From positions 1 through 7,787 of the forward strand of contig CAYHKY010000064.1 of assembly GCA_964357355.1 (NCBI GenBank): a stretch of DNA of 7,787 bases, written 5' to 3'. Positions 1 to 5,356 of this stretch are shown here, piece after piece. Below the pieces are notes generated by a model. It was not told the origin of the DNA and made no database searches. It saw only the letters and a list, made by a program, of their open reading frames with translations. The DNA comes from CAYHKY01 sp964357355 (lineage in GTDB: Bacteria; Patescibacteriota; Microgenomatia; UBA10105). Made by a program: the position numbers and the translations under genes. The first letter of the stretch is position 1. Each line of letters opens with the position of its first letter.

Positions 1-1
1 A

Positions 2-253
2 GCTATTTTGGGTAAATTATCTTTATGTCTGTCGGATCGATCGTCAATCTGCCAGTATGTAGAGGAAGAGACAAACCAACCATTTAATAGATTCGATCTT
101 CAGAGATTGGCAATTGCCAGACTAAAGACCTGTGAAGTAGTAGCTCGATTGTTTATACCTTGGTTGGTTAGTATAGGAAAAGACGCTTCTTTTTTATGGA
201 CAATTCATTCAAGTACGGATCAGAAACTTAATGTTTATATTCCAAGTCCCTAA
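2..253 (+). CDS. 3' end of an unrecognised protein (partial at left edge)
   Basis: The frame is open from the left edge of the window to a TAA at 251-253, giving about 83 codons, so this is most likely the C-terminal end of a longer gene rather than a small gene starting at the TTG at position 8. I do not recognise the family. The visible part has a helical, charged stretch (FDLQRLAIARLKTCEVVARL) followed by a mixed hydrophobic and polar end (LFIPWLVSIGKDASFLWTIH). It contains no clear transmembrane segment and no recognisable catalytic motif. It converges on the 585-aa gene on the other strand, with 45 bases between the stops and no convincing terminator hairpin there. Its composition is protein-like and no competing minus-strand frame is open, which is the main support. 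Confidence 0.55.
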   Translation, partial: AILGKLSLCLSDRSSICQYVEEETNQPFNRFDLQRLAIARLKTCEVVARLFIPWLVSIGKDASFLWTIHSSTDQKLNVYIPSP

Positions 254-298
254 ATACTTCGAACAACCAGAAAAAATTTCAAATAGTGATCATTTCAA

Positions 299-2056
299 TT
301 AATTATTCATTACCAATTGTACGGCGCTGATATTCAATTCGTCTTCACTGTTTACCCCGTCTGCTTCAAAAAATTTTGATATAAAAAGTAAAGGCGGACT
401 GTCAAAATTGGAATAACTGCCGTCTGCCAATATGCCGTCATCGTTAACCGAATTGAATACGACTCCTGTAAACGGAGTTGCAAGAGTTACAGCGCTTTCC
501 TGATGGAACTTTCTGGTGATTAATGGTGTTGATGTTTGACCACGGTACATTCTTACCAAATCGTATGCTACTACGGTATCATTATTTAATTGAAATCGTC
601 TGACTAAGGGATATGCCAACCCTTGATAATTAGCCGACCCGTAAATCAAGTCCGTAGTTTCAATCCATGGATTAGCCTGAGACAGATCCTCAATAATAAT
701 TGATGAATTAACAATGAAATTTGTCGCTTCAATTTCTTCAGGAGTTGTTAAATCACCGGTGATTGACCTTTCAGCTTCAATTATTTCTTTGTCAGTTTGA
801 TGTTCCCAAAATAATGCATTCCTTAAGCAGGCCTTTAGAATCTTAGCTTTATGTTCACTGCTTACATCATTGATTTTTCCCCATTCTGCCAGTCTTTTGT
901 CTATTTCTTTTACCAATATTGCGCGCGGTGTCATGACCGTGCGGGTGGAAATCAAATCAGGACCGCCAAGAGTTGATGAACCATTGGGTTGAGTAAAAAA
1001 ATCCGTATATGCAACCATCAAATCAACTATCTCGCTTTCCGATTTGTTTTCCAGTGATAATAAATAAGGTAAAGTTTCATCCAAAAACCTTTCCGCAAAT
1101 TTAGTTACCTTGGCTTCGAGTTCTGTCGGACCAAGTAAAAACTCGTCTCTGACATTATGGTGCCCTCCAGCTGCATTAAAAAGGATGTTAACTTTATCTT
1201 CATTTTGGTGAACTGCCCGCGCTGCTACGTTCCAAGTATTTAGCGCCATAATACAATTTCTGAGAGTAATCACCCCTTCCGAGTACGTGGTAAATACCGG
1301 GTCTTGTATCAAACGCTGTAAGCTGTCGTCGGCGTCGCTAATTATATCGGTCATTGTGTCATTTAAAGGATTTTGCGGTGGAATAATATCATGGAAAAAT
1401 AATACTTTTGCTATATATGAAGCAACTCCTGCTGCGCTCGTAATACCTGCTAATTGCAAAAAATCCCTGCGCGTAAATTTACTTGGGGTTTTGGCAGTTT
1501 CTTGGCCAGTAACATGCGATTTTGGCAATTTGGCCAATACAGCTGCAGATCCCAAGCTAACCAGAGCAGCCCCGGCGATAAAAACCGGCAGACTTTGAAT
1601 TTTGGTAGTGCCATCAGCTTCAAGCGCCCATGGCATACCATCAGTCGTCAAGATAGACTTACCCTCTTTTATTAGTGCCCTGATAAGTTCATGATGTTGC
1701 CTTTCGACTTTGGTACTTCCGCCTTCACCGGGATTTAAAAGTCTATAGAAAATATTTGCTGATTTTAGATTTGCAAGATCATCACTAAGGGAAAAGCTTT
1801 TTCCAACATCAGAAAATTCGCCGCAGATTAATGTATATTTTCCCTGGTCTATTTTTCTTTTTACATTATCCGAAAGGTAGTGATGCCCGAATTCAAATTC
1901 TAAATGCAGTTGGTTTGGTTTTATACCCAAGTTTGCTTCAATACGTCTGGCTATTTCTTCATCATCAAGCTCTTTATTTTTCTTCAGAAACTCCCGGGGA
2001 TTCAAAATTAATTTTCTGGTATACAACCTATTACCCGGTAAAGTATTAGTTTCCAT
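299..2056 (-). CDS. 585-aa putative membrane protein with internal twin-arginine motif; possible TraB/EreA/ChaN-like fold
   Basis: Not assigned to a family with confidence. Residues 1-150 form a soluble N-terminal part with FGHHYLSDN at 56-64 and LICGE at 76-80. This layout (G-x-x-H, then a hydrophobic strand ending in GE) recalls the TraB/EreA/ChaN superfamily, and a second Gly-His-His lies at 298-300 after a hydrophobic strand (ILFNAAGGHH). That assignment is inference. Between the two lie a hydrophobic segment at about 156-176, a basic loop, and at 195-204 a Tat-like motif (TRRDFLQLAG) followed by a second hydrophobic stretch to about 222. Residues 223-585 look soluble and rich in acidic and helical segments. 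The start is ATG at 2056 with no Shine-Dalgarno; a TATCAAT stretch lies just upstream. It is the last gene of the minus-strand block, with the trmH remnant in the gap before it. An internal Tat-like signal is odd, because such signals are normally N-terminal. Confidence 0.85.
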   Translation of the reverse strand: METNTLPGNRLYTRKLILNPREFLKKNKELDDEEIARRIEANLGIKPNQLHLEFEFGHHYLSDNVKRKIDQGKYTLICGEFSDVGKSFSLSDDLANLKSANIFYRLLNPGEGGSTKVERQHHELIRALIKEGKSILTTDGMPWALEADGTTKIQSLPVFIAGAALVSLGSAAVLAKLPKSHVTGQETAKTPSKFTRRDFLQLAGITSAAGVASYIAKVLFFHDIIPPQNPLNDTMTDIISDADDSLQRLIQDPVFTTYSEGVITLRNCIMALNTWNVAARAVHQNEDKVNILFNAAGGHHNVRDEFLLGPTELEAKVTKFAERFLDETLPYLLSLENKSESEIVDLMVAYTDFFTQPNGSSTLGGPDLISTRTVMTPRAILVKEIDKRLAEWGKINDVSSEHKAKILKACLRNALFWEHQTDKEIIEAERSITGDLTTPEEIEATNFIVNSSIIIEDLSQANPWIETTDLIYGSANYQGLAYPLVRRFQLNNDTVVAYDLVRMYRGQTSTPLITRKFHQESAVTLATPFTGVVFNSVNDDGILADGSYSNFDSPPLLFISKFFEADGVNSEDELNISAVQLVMNN

Positions 2057-2078
2057 AGTTATATTGATAATGGTCTGG

Positions 2079-2207
2079 TTAACCCTTGGCGACCTGGTAA
2101 AGAACTATTCCCAAAGTTACCATGACGTTCAAACTCCGGTTTATTCCCCACATCGGCAATTCCACAATCTTATCAGCTGTATCAAGAACTTCTTTGGATA
2201 TTTTGTA
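2079..2207 (-). pseudogene. Decayed 3' end of a second SpoU/TrmH-family methyltransferase gene
   Basis: Reading the minus strand from 2207 gives 42 codons ending in TAA at 2079-2081, preceded directly by an in-frame TAG. The peptide includes SKEVLDTADKIVELPMWGIN and then RSLNVMVTLGIVLYQ, which are the end of motif 2 and all of motif 3 of the SpoU methylase domain. Aligned by eye with the intact gene at 2660-3193, 27 of 34 residues and about 76 of 102 bases are identical from the shared Ser codon to the shared Tyr codon. About 17 of the 26 base differences fall at third codon positions, so both copies diverged under selection before this one was truncated. Homology stops close to the end of the DUF2283 gene (stop at 2231). 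With no start codon and no SAM-binding motif 1, it cannot encode an enzyme. Confidence 0.88.
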
Positions 2208-2230
2208 CTATAAATGCGTATGAATATCTA

Positions 2231-2437
2231 TTATGTTCGCAAAGATTTTGGGGTGAAGTTGACCGGATTAAATTTCTGGATGTTTTCCGATGCGTCCAAA
2301 ATTTCGATACCTAAAACTTTACCTTCTTTCGTTAAATCCACGACAATGTTGCCGGTAATCTTTTTACTTTTGTCATATAATCCTTCAGCCAAATCAATGT
2401 ATAACGCGTCAATTTTAGAATCATATTTAATTTTCAT
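2231..2437 (-). CDS. DUF2283 family small protein
   Basis: 68 aa, full length for this family. The N-terminal pattern MKIKYDSKIDALYIDLAEG, followed by the strand GNIVVDLTKEGKVLGIEILD, is the hallmark of DUF2283 (PF10049): a short alpha/beta domain with DALYI near the start and G-IEILDAS near residue 45. The molecular function of the family is unknown. The gene overlaps the end of the DUF4258 gene by 11 bases in another frame and has its own ribosome-binding site (GGAG, plus-strand 2445-2448) seven bases before the ATG, so the two are surely co-translated. DUF2283 proteins are often found beside small DUF4258 or RelE-like proteins, so an antitoxin-like partner role is possible but inferred. 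The last 15 residues (NPVNFTPKSLRT region) are not part of the core pattern. Confidence 0.9.
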   Translation of the reverse strand: MKIKYDSKIDALYIDLAEGLYDKSKKITGNIVVDLTKEGKVLGIEILDASENIQKFNPVNFTPKSLRT

Positions 2438-2657
2438 GGTTTTTCTCCAAATAATAAGCTGTTATTACGGTAATTTTTGAACCCTCAGTAATTGTTACTA
2501 CCTCAAGAATTTTATCTCCGAATTTTTTTCTTCTTAGCTTTCTTCCCTTGGAACTAGCAATAACTTCTTCCGGAAACTGAACAGTTTGTGTTATATGTGT
2601 TCCTAATATTCTTCTCTTGGCCGATCTTTCATTAACGTGCTTAGAAAAAACAATCAT
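2427..2657 (-). CDS. DUF4258 family small protein (toxin-like candidate)
   Basis: 76 aa. The N-terminal pattern FSKHVNERSAKRRI, a central FPEEVIASSKGRKLRRKKFG and the C-terminal strands ILEVVTITEG and ITVITAYYLEK match DUF4258 (PF14076), a small beta-rich domain sometimes likened to RelE/BrnT-type toxins. It is strongly basic in the middle (KGRKLRRKK), as expected of a nucleic-acid-binding protein. The ATG at 2657 lies two bases after the TAA of the upstream trmH gene and has no Shine-Dalgarno, so it is probably translated by coupling. A TATAAT overlaps the trmH stop one base before the ATG, too close to drive a transcript containing this start. It overlaps the DUF2283 gene downstream. A toxin-antitoxin role is inference from gene size, overlap and pairing. 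Confidence 0.88.
   Translation of the reverse strand: MIVFSKHVNERSAKRRILGTHITQTVQFPEEVIASSKGRKLRRKKFGDKILEVVTITEGSKITVITAYYLEKNHEN
2445..2448 (-). promoter_or_regulatory. Ribosome-binding site of the DUF2283 gene
   Basis: GGAG on the minus strand, seven bases before the ATG at 2437 and inside the 3' end of the DUF4258 gene. It is one of only two convincing Shine-Dalgarno sites in the window. Confidence 0.6.
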
Positions 2658-2659
2658 AA

Positions 2660-3193
2660 TTATACTATTTGACTCATAATTTCGTAAAGAACTATCCCGC
2701 AGCTTACCATCACATTCAGACTTTTATTTACTCCAAACATTGGCAACTCGACTATCATATCCGCCATATCAAGCACTTCCTTAGACACACCATAAGACTC
2801 ATTTCCGACTACCAAGGCAAGCGGTAATTCATATTTGACTTGATCAAACTGTACGCTTCTTGCATCTTGCTCAACGGCAATAGTAGTGAGTTGTGGGTTA
2901 TGAGTTGTGAGTTTTTTGATAGCATCTGTTGCACTTTTTGCATATTCCCACTCCACCCATTTCCAAGTGCTGATTGAAGCTTTCTTGATCCGGTGATTGG
3001 GAGGAGTCAGGGTTTCACCGCATAAGAATACTTTTTCACAAGCCACCGCATCAGCCAGACGGAAGATCGAGCCTACATTATAAGTATCCAGGACGTTATC
3101 CAAAACGATAAAAATCGGCCTTTTCTTAATCGACTTGGTCTGTGCTTCTGTAGGTTCTGTAGTCCGTAACTCCTGCGCGTTGAGTTTGAACAT
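2660..3193 (-). CDS. SpoU/TrmH-family RNA 2'-O-ribose methyltransferase
   Basis: 177 aa from the ATG at 3193. Members transfer methyl from S-adenosylmethionine to a ribose 2'-hydroxyl in tRNA or rRNA through a trefoil-knot (SPOUT) fold. All three SpoU motifs are present: motif 1 at about 31-49 (LDNVLDTYNVGSIFRLADA, with Asn39 and Arg45), motif 2 at 126-145 (ALVVGNESYGVSKEVLDMAD) and motif 3 at 148-171 (VELPMFGVNKSLNVMV). There is no N-terminal substrate-binding domain, so the RNA target cannot be named. A longer reading from TTG at 3208 adds five residues; the ATG is preferred because MFKLNAQELR is a natural N-terminus and a TATAAT lies six bases upstream. Residues 95-104 (LTTHNPQLTT) are coded by a 7-base tandem repeat. 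It is first in the minus-strand block and divergent from the DUF1189 gene. Confidence 0.93.
   Translation of the reverse strand: MFKLNAQELRTTEPTEAQTKSIKKRPIFIVLDNVLDTYNVGSIFRLADAVACEKVFLCGETLTPPNHRIKKASISTWKWVEWEYAKSATDAIKKLTTHNPQLTTIAVEQDARSVQFDQVKYELPLALVVGNESYGVSKEVLDMADMIVELPMFGVNKSLNVMVSCGIVLYEIMSQIV
2887..2914. repeat. Tandem 7-base repeat (four units) inside trmH
   Basis: The plus strand reads TGAGTTG, TGGGTTA, TGAGTTG, TGAGTTT: four consecutive heptamers of the form TGRGTTN. It codes, on the minus strand, for most of LTTHNPQLTT in a variable loop between motifs 1 and 2 of the methyltransferase. Because the unit is not a multiple of three, gain or loss of one or two units would shift the frame. 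Confidence 0.7.
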
Positions 3194-3199
3194 GAAAAT

Positions 3200-3205
3200 A
3201 TTATA
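3200..3205 (-). promoter_or_regulatory. -10 element of a probable leaderless promoter for trmH
   Basis: A perfect TATAAT on the minus strand ends six bases before the ATG at 3193, which places the expected transcription start at or next to the A of the ATG. No Shine-Dalgarno precedes the ATG. No good -35 is seen; a TG directly before the hexamer may partly compensate. The same -10 to ATG distance occurs before the NPF-repeat gene and the PAP2 gene. Confidence 0.5.
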
Positions 3206-3238
3206 CAATATAGCCTACATACTTAAATTTGTTCCGGC

Positions 3239-3311
3239 CATATACCCCTCTAAGCTGCTTTAGTCTACCTTCGGCAGACAAACCAGCGTAAGACGGGTAT
3301 AGGAGTATATG
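3239..3311 (+). promoter_or_regulatory. Inverted-repeat region covering the AGGAG and start codon of the DUF1189 gene
   Basis: CATATACCCCT (3239-3249) is complementary to AGGAGTATATG (3301-3311) at 10 of 11 positions, and the right arm contains both the AGGAG and the ATG of the next gene. Nested inside are GCTG (3254-3257) with CAGC (3284-3287), and GTCTACC (3263-3269) with GGCAGAC (3273-3279) at 6 of 7 positions around a 3-base loop. In RNA this could form a long hairpin that hides the start. Alternatively TATAGG (3298-3303), with CAGACA 17 bases upstream of it, could be a promoter for a leaderless transcript, in which case the hairpin never exists in the mRNA. Confidence 0.4.
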
Positions 3312-4181
3312 ATAAAGTTAAGAGTGTTTTTACGTACGTTTTCAAAAAGTTTAACGTCTTTAACCTACTACCATGAGGTGCTAAATGCAGGATTTTCTTT
3401 TTCTTTCAAATATTTCGTCGCTTTCTCATTCATTTTGGGAATCATGCTCACTATTTTCGTCTGCAGCATGATACTTCCTCCCCTAAATCATTTCAGTGAC
3501 AGATTTCTTACACGTGCAGTTAATCTTTATCCGCCGGGTCTGGAGATTCAAATTACCGATGGTACCCTTACCGTCAATAAAAATGAACCGATCCGTATCC
3601 CAATTCCTTATGAACTGATTACGGATGTTCCCCCCGCCATCTCTGACCAAAAACAAAAATATCTCCTGACGATTGATACCAAAGCCAAAACCGATGATTA
3701 TGAAAAATCACAATCACTTTTGCTTTTGACCGAAAACCAACTGGTTGCTCCCGATGAAGGAAGCGGTTACAGCGTGTATCCTTTTTCAGAGGTCACCGGA
3801 GTCAAAATCAACAAAGAAACCGTTGACCAAATAATTCGTGGAGCTGCGCCTTTTGTCAAGGCATTGCCTTACTTGGTCACAGCAATACTTTTTATTATCA
3901 TGGCAATCTTTCTACCTTTAAGCAGATTGTTTTCCCTCCTCCTGCTCACATTCATTACAATGATATTTGCAAAACTCCTGCACCTGAAGTTAACTTACCG
4001 CCAGCTTTATCAATTAGGTTTGCACGCACTCACAGTGCCCGTCCTCATTCAGGTAATCATGACGCTTTTCTCCCTCATCCCGCCGCTGCCATTTTTTAAC
4101 TCAATCGTATACCTGCTCTACTTTTTGGTGATATTAGCGGAGCTCCGGAAAGACCCAAAACTTATGAGTAATGTTTCATGA
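3309..4181 (+). CDS. DUF1189 family integral membrane protein
   Basis: 290 aa, close to the usual length for DUF1189 (PF06691), a family of unknown function. It shows the typical layout: a short cytoplasmic N-terminus with YYHEVLNAGFSFSFKYF at 20-36, one membrane segment at about 36-56, a soluble outward-facing domain of about 120 residues beginning with LYPPGLEIQITDGTLTVN (73-90), then a membrane domain from about 185 to 280 with roughly four hydrophobic segments. The ATG at 3309 follows AGGAG by only three bases, unusually close; see the inverted-repeat region. Its stop overlaps the next gene's start (ATGA), so it is the first gene of the envelope operon and probably co-translated with the phosphodiester glycosidase. 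No catalytic motif is visible; a structural or sensory envelope role is a guess. Confidence 0.85.
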   Translation: MIKLRVFLRTFSKSLTSLTYYHEVLNAGFSFSFKYFVAFSFILGIMLTIFVCSMILPPLNHFSDRFLTRAVNLYPPGLEIQITDGTLTVNKNEPIRIPIPYELITDVPPAISDQKQKYLLTIDTKAKTDDYEKSQSLLLLTENQLVAPDEGSGYSVYPFSEVTGVKINKETVDQIIRGAAPFVKALPYLVTAILFIIMAIFLPLSRLFSLLLLTFITMIFAKLLHLKLTYRQLYQLGLHALTVPVLIQVIMTLFSLIPPLPFFNSIVYLLYFLVILAELRKDPKLMSNVS

Positions 4182-4966
4182 AACTGATCATTACGGCTCT
4201 TCTGGTTATTCTCGGAATTTTCATCCTGAAAAACAGAGAAACTAACTACCAACCAATCCGCAAACCTCTCGCTACTGCCACATTGAAACCTGATCCCTCA
4301 CCCCTAAAACTTAATTATAATAATCGTGACTATGCTGTTTATTTACAAAAAATTGAACCTGACAAAGTGATACTAATTCCCAATTTTACCGAAAAAAAGT
4401 CGGCTGCTACTCTTATGAAAGAATTTAAATGCAAATACGGAGTTAACGGCGGTTTTTATACACCCGATCACAAACCTCTTGGAGTATTCCATGCGGGTGA
4501 ATTTGATCAGCGTAAATCACATAATGAATCATTGTTTAATGGATATGTACACAAACCTGCCGGGGGTTCCCTGCATATAGGAAGTGAATATATCCCTAAT
4601 TTTAGGGACATTTCCATTGAGTTTATTTTTCAATCTGGGCCTCTTTTTACTCCTCAAACAAAATTAAAGATGCAAAACGATGAATTAGCCCGCCGTATGC
4701 TTATCGGCAAAACAGGTCAAGAGGAATACTTTTTTCTTGCCGTCACCGAAGCAGGCAATGTAAACAGCGGCCCGTATTTAGCCGACCTTCCGCAAATCCT
4801 AACACTTTTTAACAATTCTCAACCCGCCTCTCCGGCGGGCAAGCAACTTACAACTCTTTTGAATCTTGACGGCGGATCTGCTTCAGCTTTCCGGGATGAT
4901 GTGGGTGTTACTCTCGGAGAACTAACTCCTATCGGCAGCTTCCTCTGCGGCAGAGAAACCCCTTGA
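4178..4966 (+). CDS. Phosphodiester glycosidase (NAGPA) family, membrane-anchored
   Basis: 262 aa. Residues 3-18 are a hydrophobic signal or anchor, so the rest should face outward. The NAGPA domain (PF09992; relatives of the enzyme that uncovers mannose-6-phosphate, and bacterial exopolysaccharide-linked proteins) is marked by GVNGGFYTPDHKPLG at 88-102, FQSGPLF at 151-157, ARRMLIG at 171-177 and LNLDGGSASAFRDD at 228-241. Family knowledge suggests hydrolysis of sugar phosphodiester bonds in surface glycans or wall polymers; the substrate here is unknown. It starts at ATG 4178 overlapping the DUF1189 stop by ATGA. Residues 215-223 (QPASPAGKQ) are coded by a GC-rich palindrome and look like a small insertion just before the LNLDGG strand. 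Its TGA stop lies within the -35 box of the next gene. Confidence 0.9.
   Translation: MKLIITALLVILGIFILKNRETNYQPIRKPLATATLKPDPSPLKLNYNNRDYAVYLQKIEPDKVILIPNFTEKKSAATLMKEFKCKYGVNGGFYTPDHKPLGVFHAGEFDQRKSHNESLFNGYVHKPAGGSLHIGSEYIPNFRDISIEFIFQSGPLFTPQTKLKMQNDELARRMLIGKTGQEEYFFLAVTEAGNVNSGPYLADLPQILTLFNNSQPASPAGKQLTTLLNLDGGSASAFRDDVGVTLGELTPIGSFLCGRETP
4823..4839. repeat. GC-rich palindrome inside the NAGPA gene
   Basis: CCCGCC (4823-4828) and GGCGGG (4834-4839) form a perfect 6-bp stem around a TCTCC loop in an otherwise AT-rich region. It encodes the PASPAG part of a loop preceding the conserved LNLDGG strand. It resembles short dispersed GC palindromes that occur widely in some bacterial genomes; only one copy is seen in this window. 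Confidence 0.5.
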
Positions 4967-4992
4967 CAAACTCTTTCATTGGCTGCTACGCT
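4963..4992 (+). promoter_or_regulatory. Internal promoter for the NPF-repeat gene, probably leaderless
   Basis: A perfect TTGACA (4963-4968) is followed after 18 bases by TACGCT (4987-4992), which is preceded by TGC and so reads as an extended -10 (TGn). The -10 match itself is weak (3 of 6). It ends six bases before the ATG at 4999, placing the expected transcription start at the ATG. The -35 overlaps the TGA stop of the NAGPA gene. Confidence 0.5.
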
Positions 4993-4998
4993 GAATAT

Positions 4999-5343
4999 AT
5001 GGATACATCCGTTAGTCCCAGTCCCGTTAACAATCAACCACATGTTTCCCCCAAACACAATCCAACCCTACTTATAGTAGTCCTTTTAGTAACTGCGGCT
5101 TTGGTATCGGCGGCTGTCTCTTTGGCTATATTTAATACAGGCAAAGGCGTCAACCAACAACCAATCAATGCAACCACCGAAAATCCCTTTGACAATTCGG
5201 CGCTAGCTCCCGAAAATCCGTTTTCTGAAACTGCAGAGACTACAACCGTAAATCCATTTGATAATACCACTACTCAAAACCCTTTTGATGCATTTGAAGA
5301 AACGACTACTACCAATACAACTGAATACCAAAACCCGTTTTGA
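4999..5343 (+). CDS. Single-pass membrane protein with five Asn-Pro-Phe motifs
   Basis: 114 aa from ATG 4999. A TTG at 4963 would add 12 residues, but that TTG is part of a TTGACA box and has no ribosome-binding site. Residues 1-20 are short and Pro/Ser-rich, and 22-45 form one transmembrane helix. The rest is a Thr/Asn/Glu-rich, cysteine-free and probably unstructured tail carrying NPF at 62-64, 73-75, 85-87, 94-96 and 112-114, three of them followed by Asp. The last three residues of the protein are NPF. I do not recognise a named family. With few positive charges in the tail, topology is most likely N-in with the tail outside. It is followed after 13 bases by the Cys-rich secreted protein. 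NPF is a known ligand motif of EH domains in eukaryotes; whether that matters here is unknown. The regular motif suggests a repeated binding site. Confidence 0.8.
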   Translation: MDTSVSPSPVNNQPHVSPKHNPTLLIVVLLVTAALVSAAVSLAIFNTGKGVNQQPINATTENPFDNSALAPENPFSETAETTTVNPFDNTTTQNPFDAFEETTTTNTTEYQNPF

Positions 5344-5356
5344 AAGATTTAATTTT

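Noticed and set aside
254..298. Terminator between the two convergent genes at the left
   Set aside because: Only short AT-rich repeats (TTTCAAAT, ATTTCAAT in direct orientation) and a TGATCA palindrome are present, with no stem plus T-run.
1287..1675. Open frames on both strands inside the 585-aa gene (plus-strand 1287-1598 and 1454-1675; minus-strand 1450-1641)
   Set aside because: They are shadows of the long minus-strand gene, with no start signals and no recognisable domains.
3194..3208. TTG start of trmH adding five residues
   Set aside because: The added codons overlap the TATAAT box; the ATG at 3193 begins a typical N-terminus.
4963..4998. TTG start for the NPF-repeat gene
   Set aside because: The TTG belongs to a TTGACA box overlapping the previous stop, lacks a ribosome-binding site, and the added residues look non-conserved; the ATG at 4999 is preferred.
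5258..5356. Upstream extension of the Cys-rich gene to an ATG at 5258
   Set aside because: It overlaps the NPF-repeat gene in another frame and would bury the signal peptide at residue 34; the ATG at 5357 gives a normal secreted protein.
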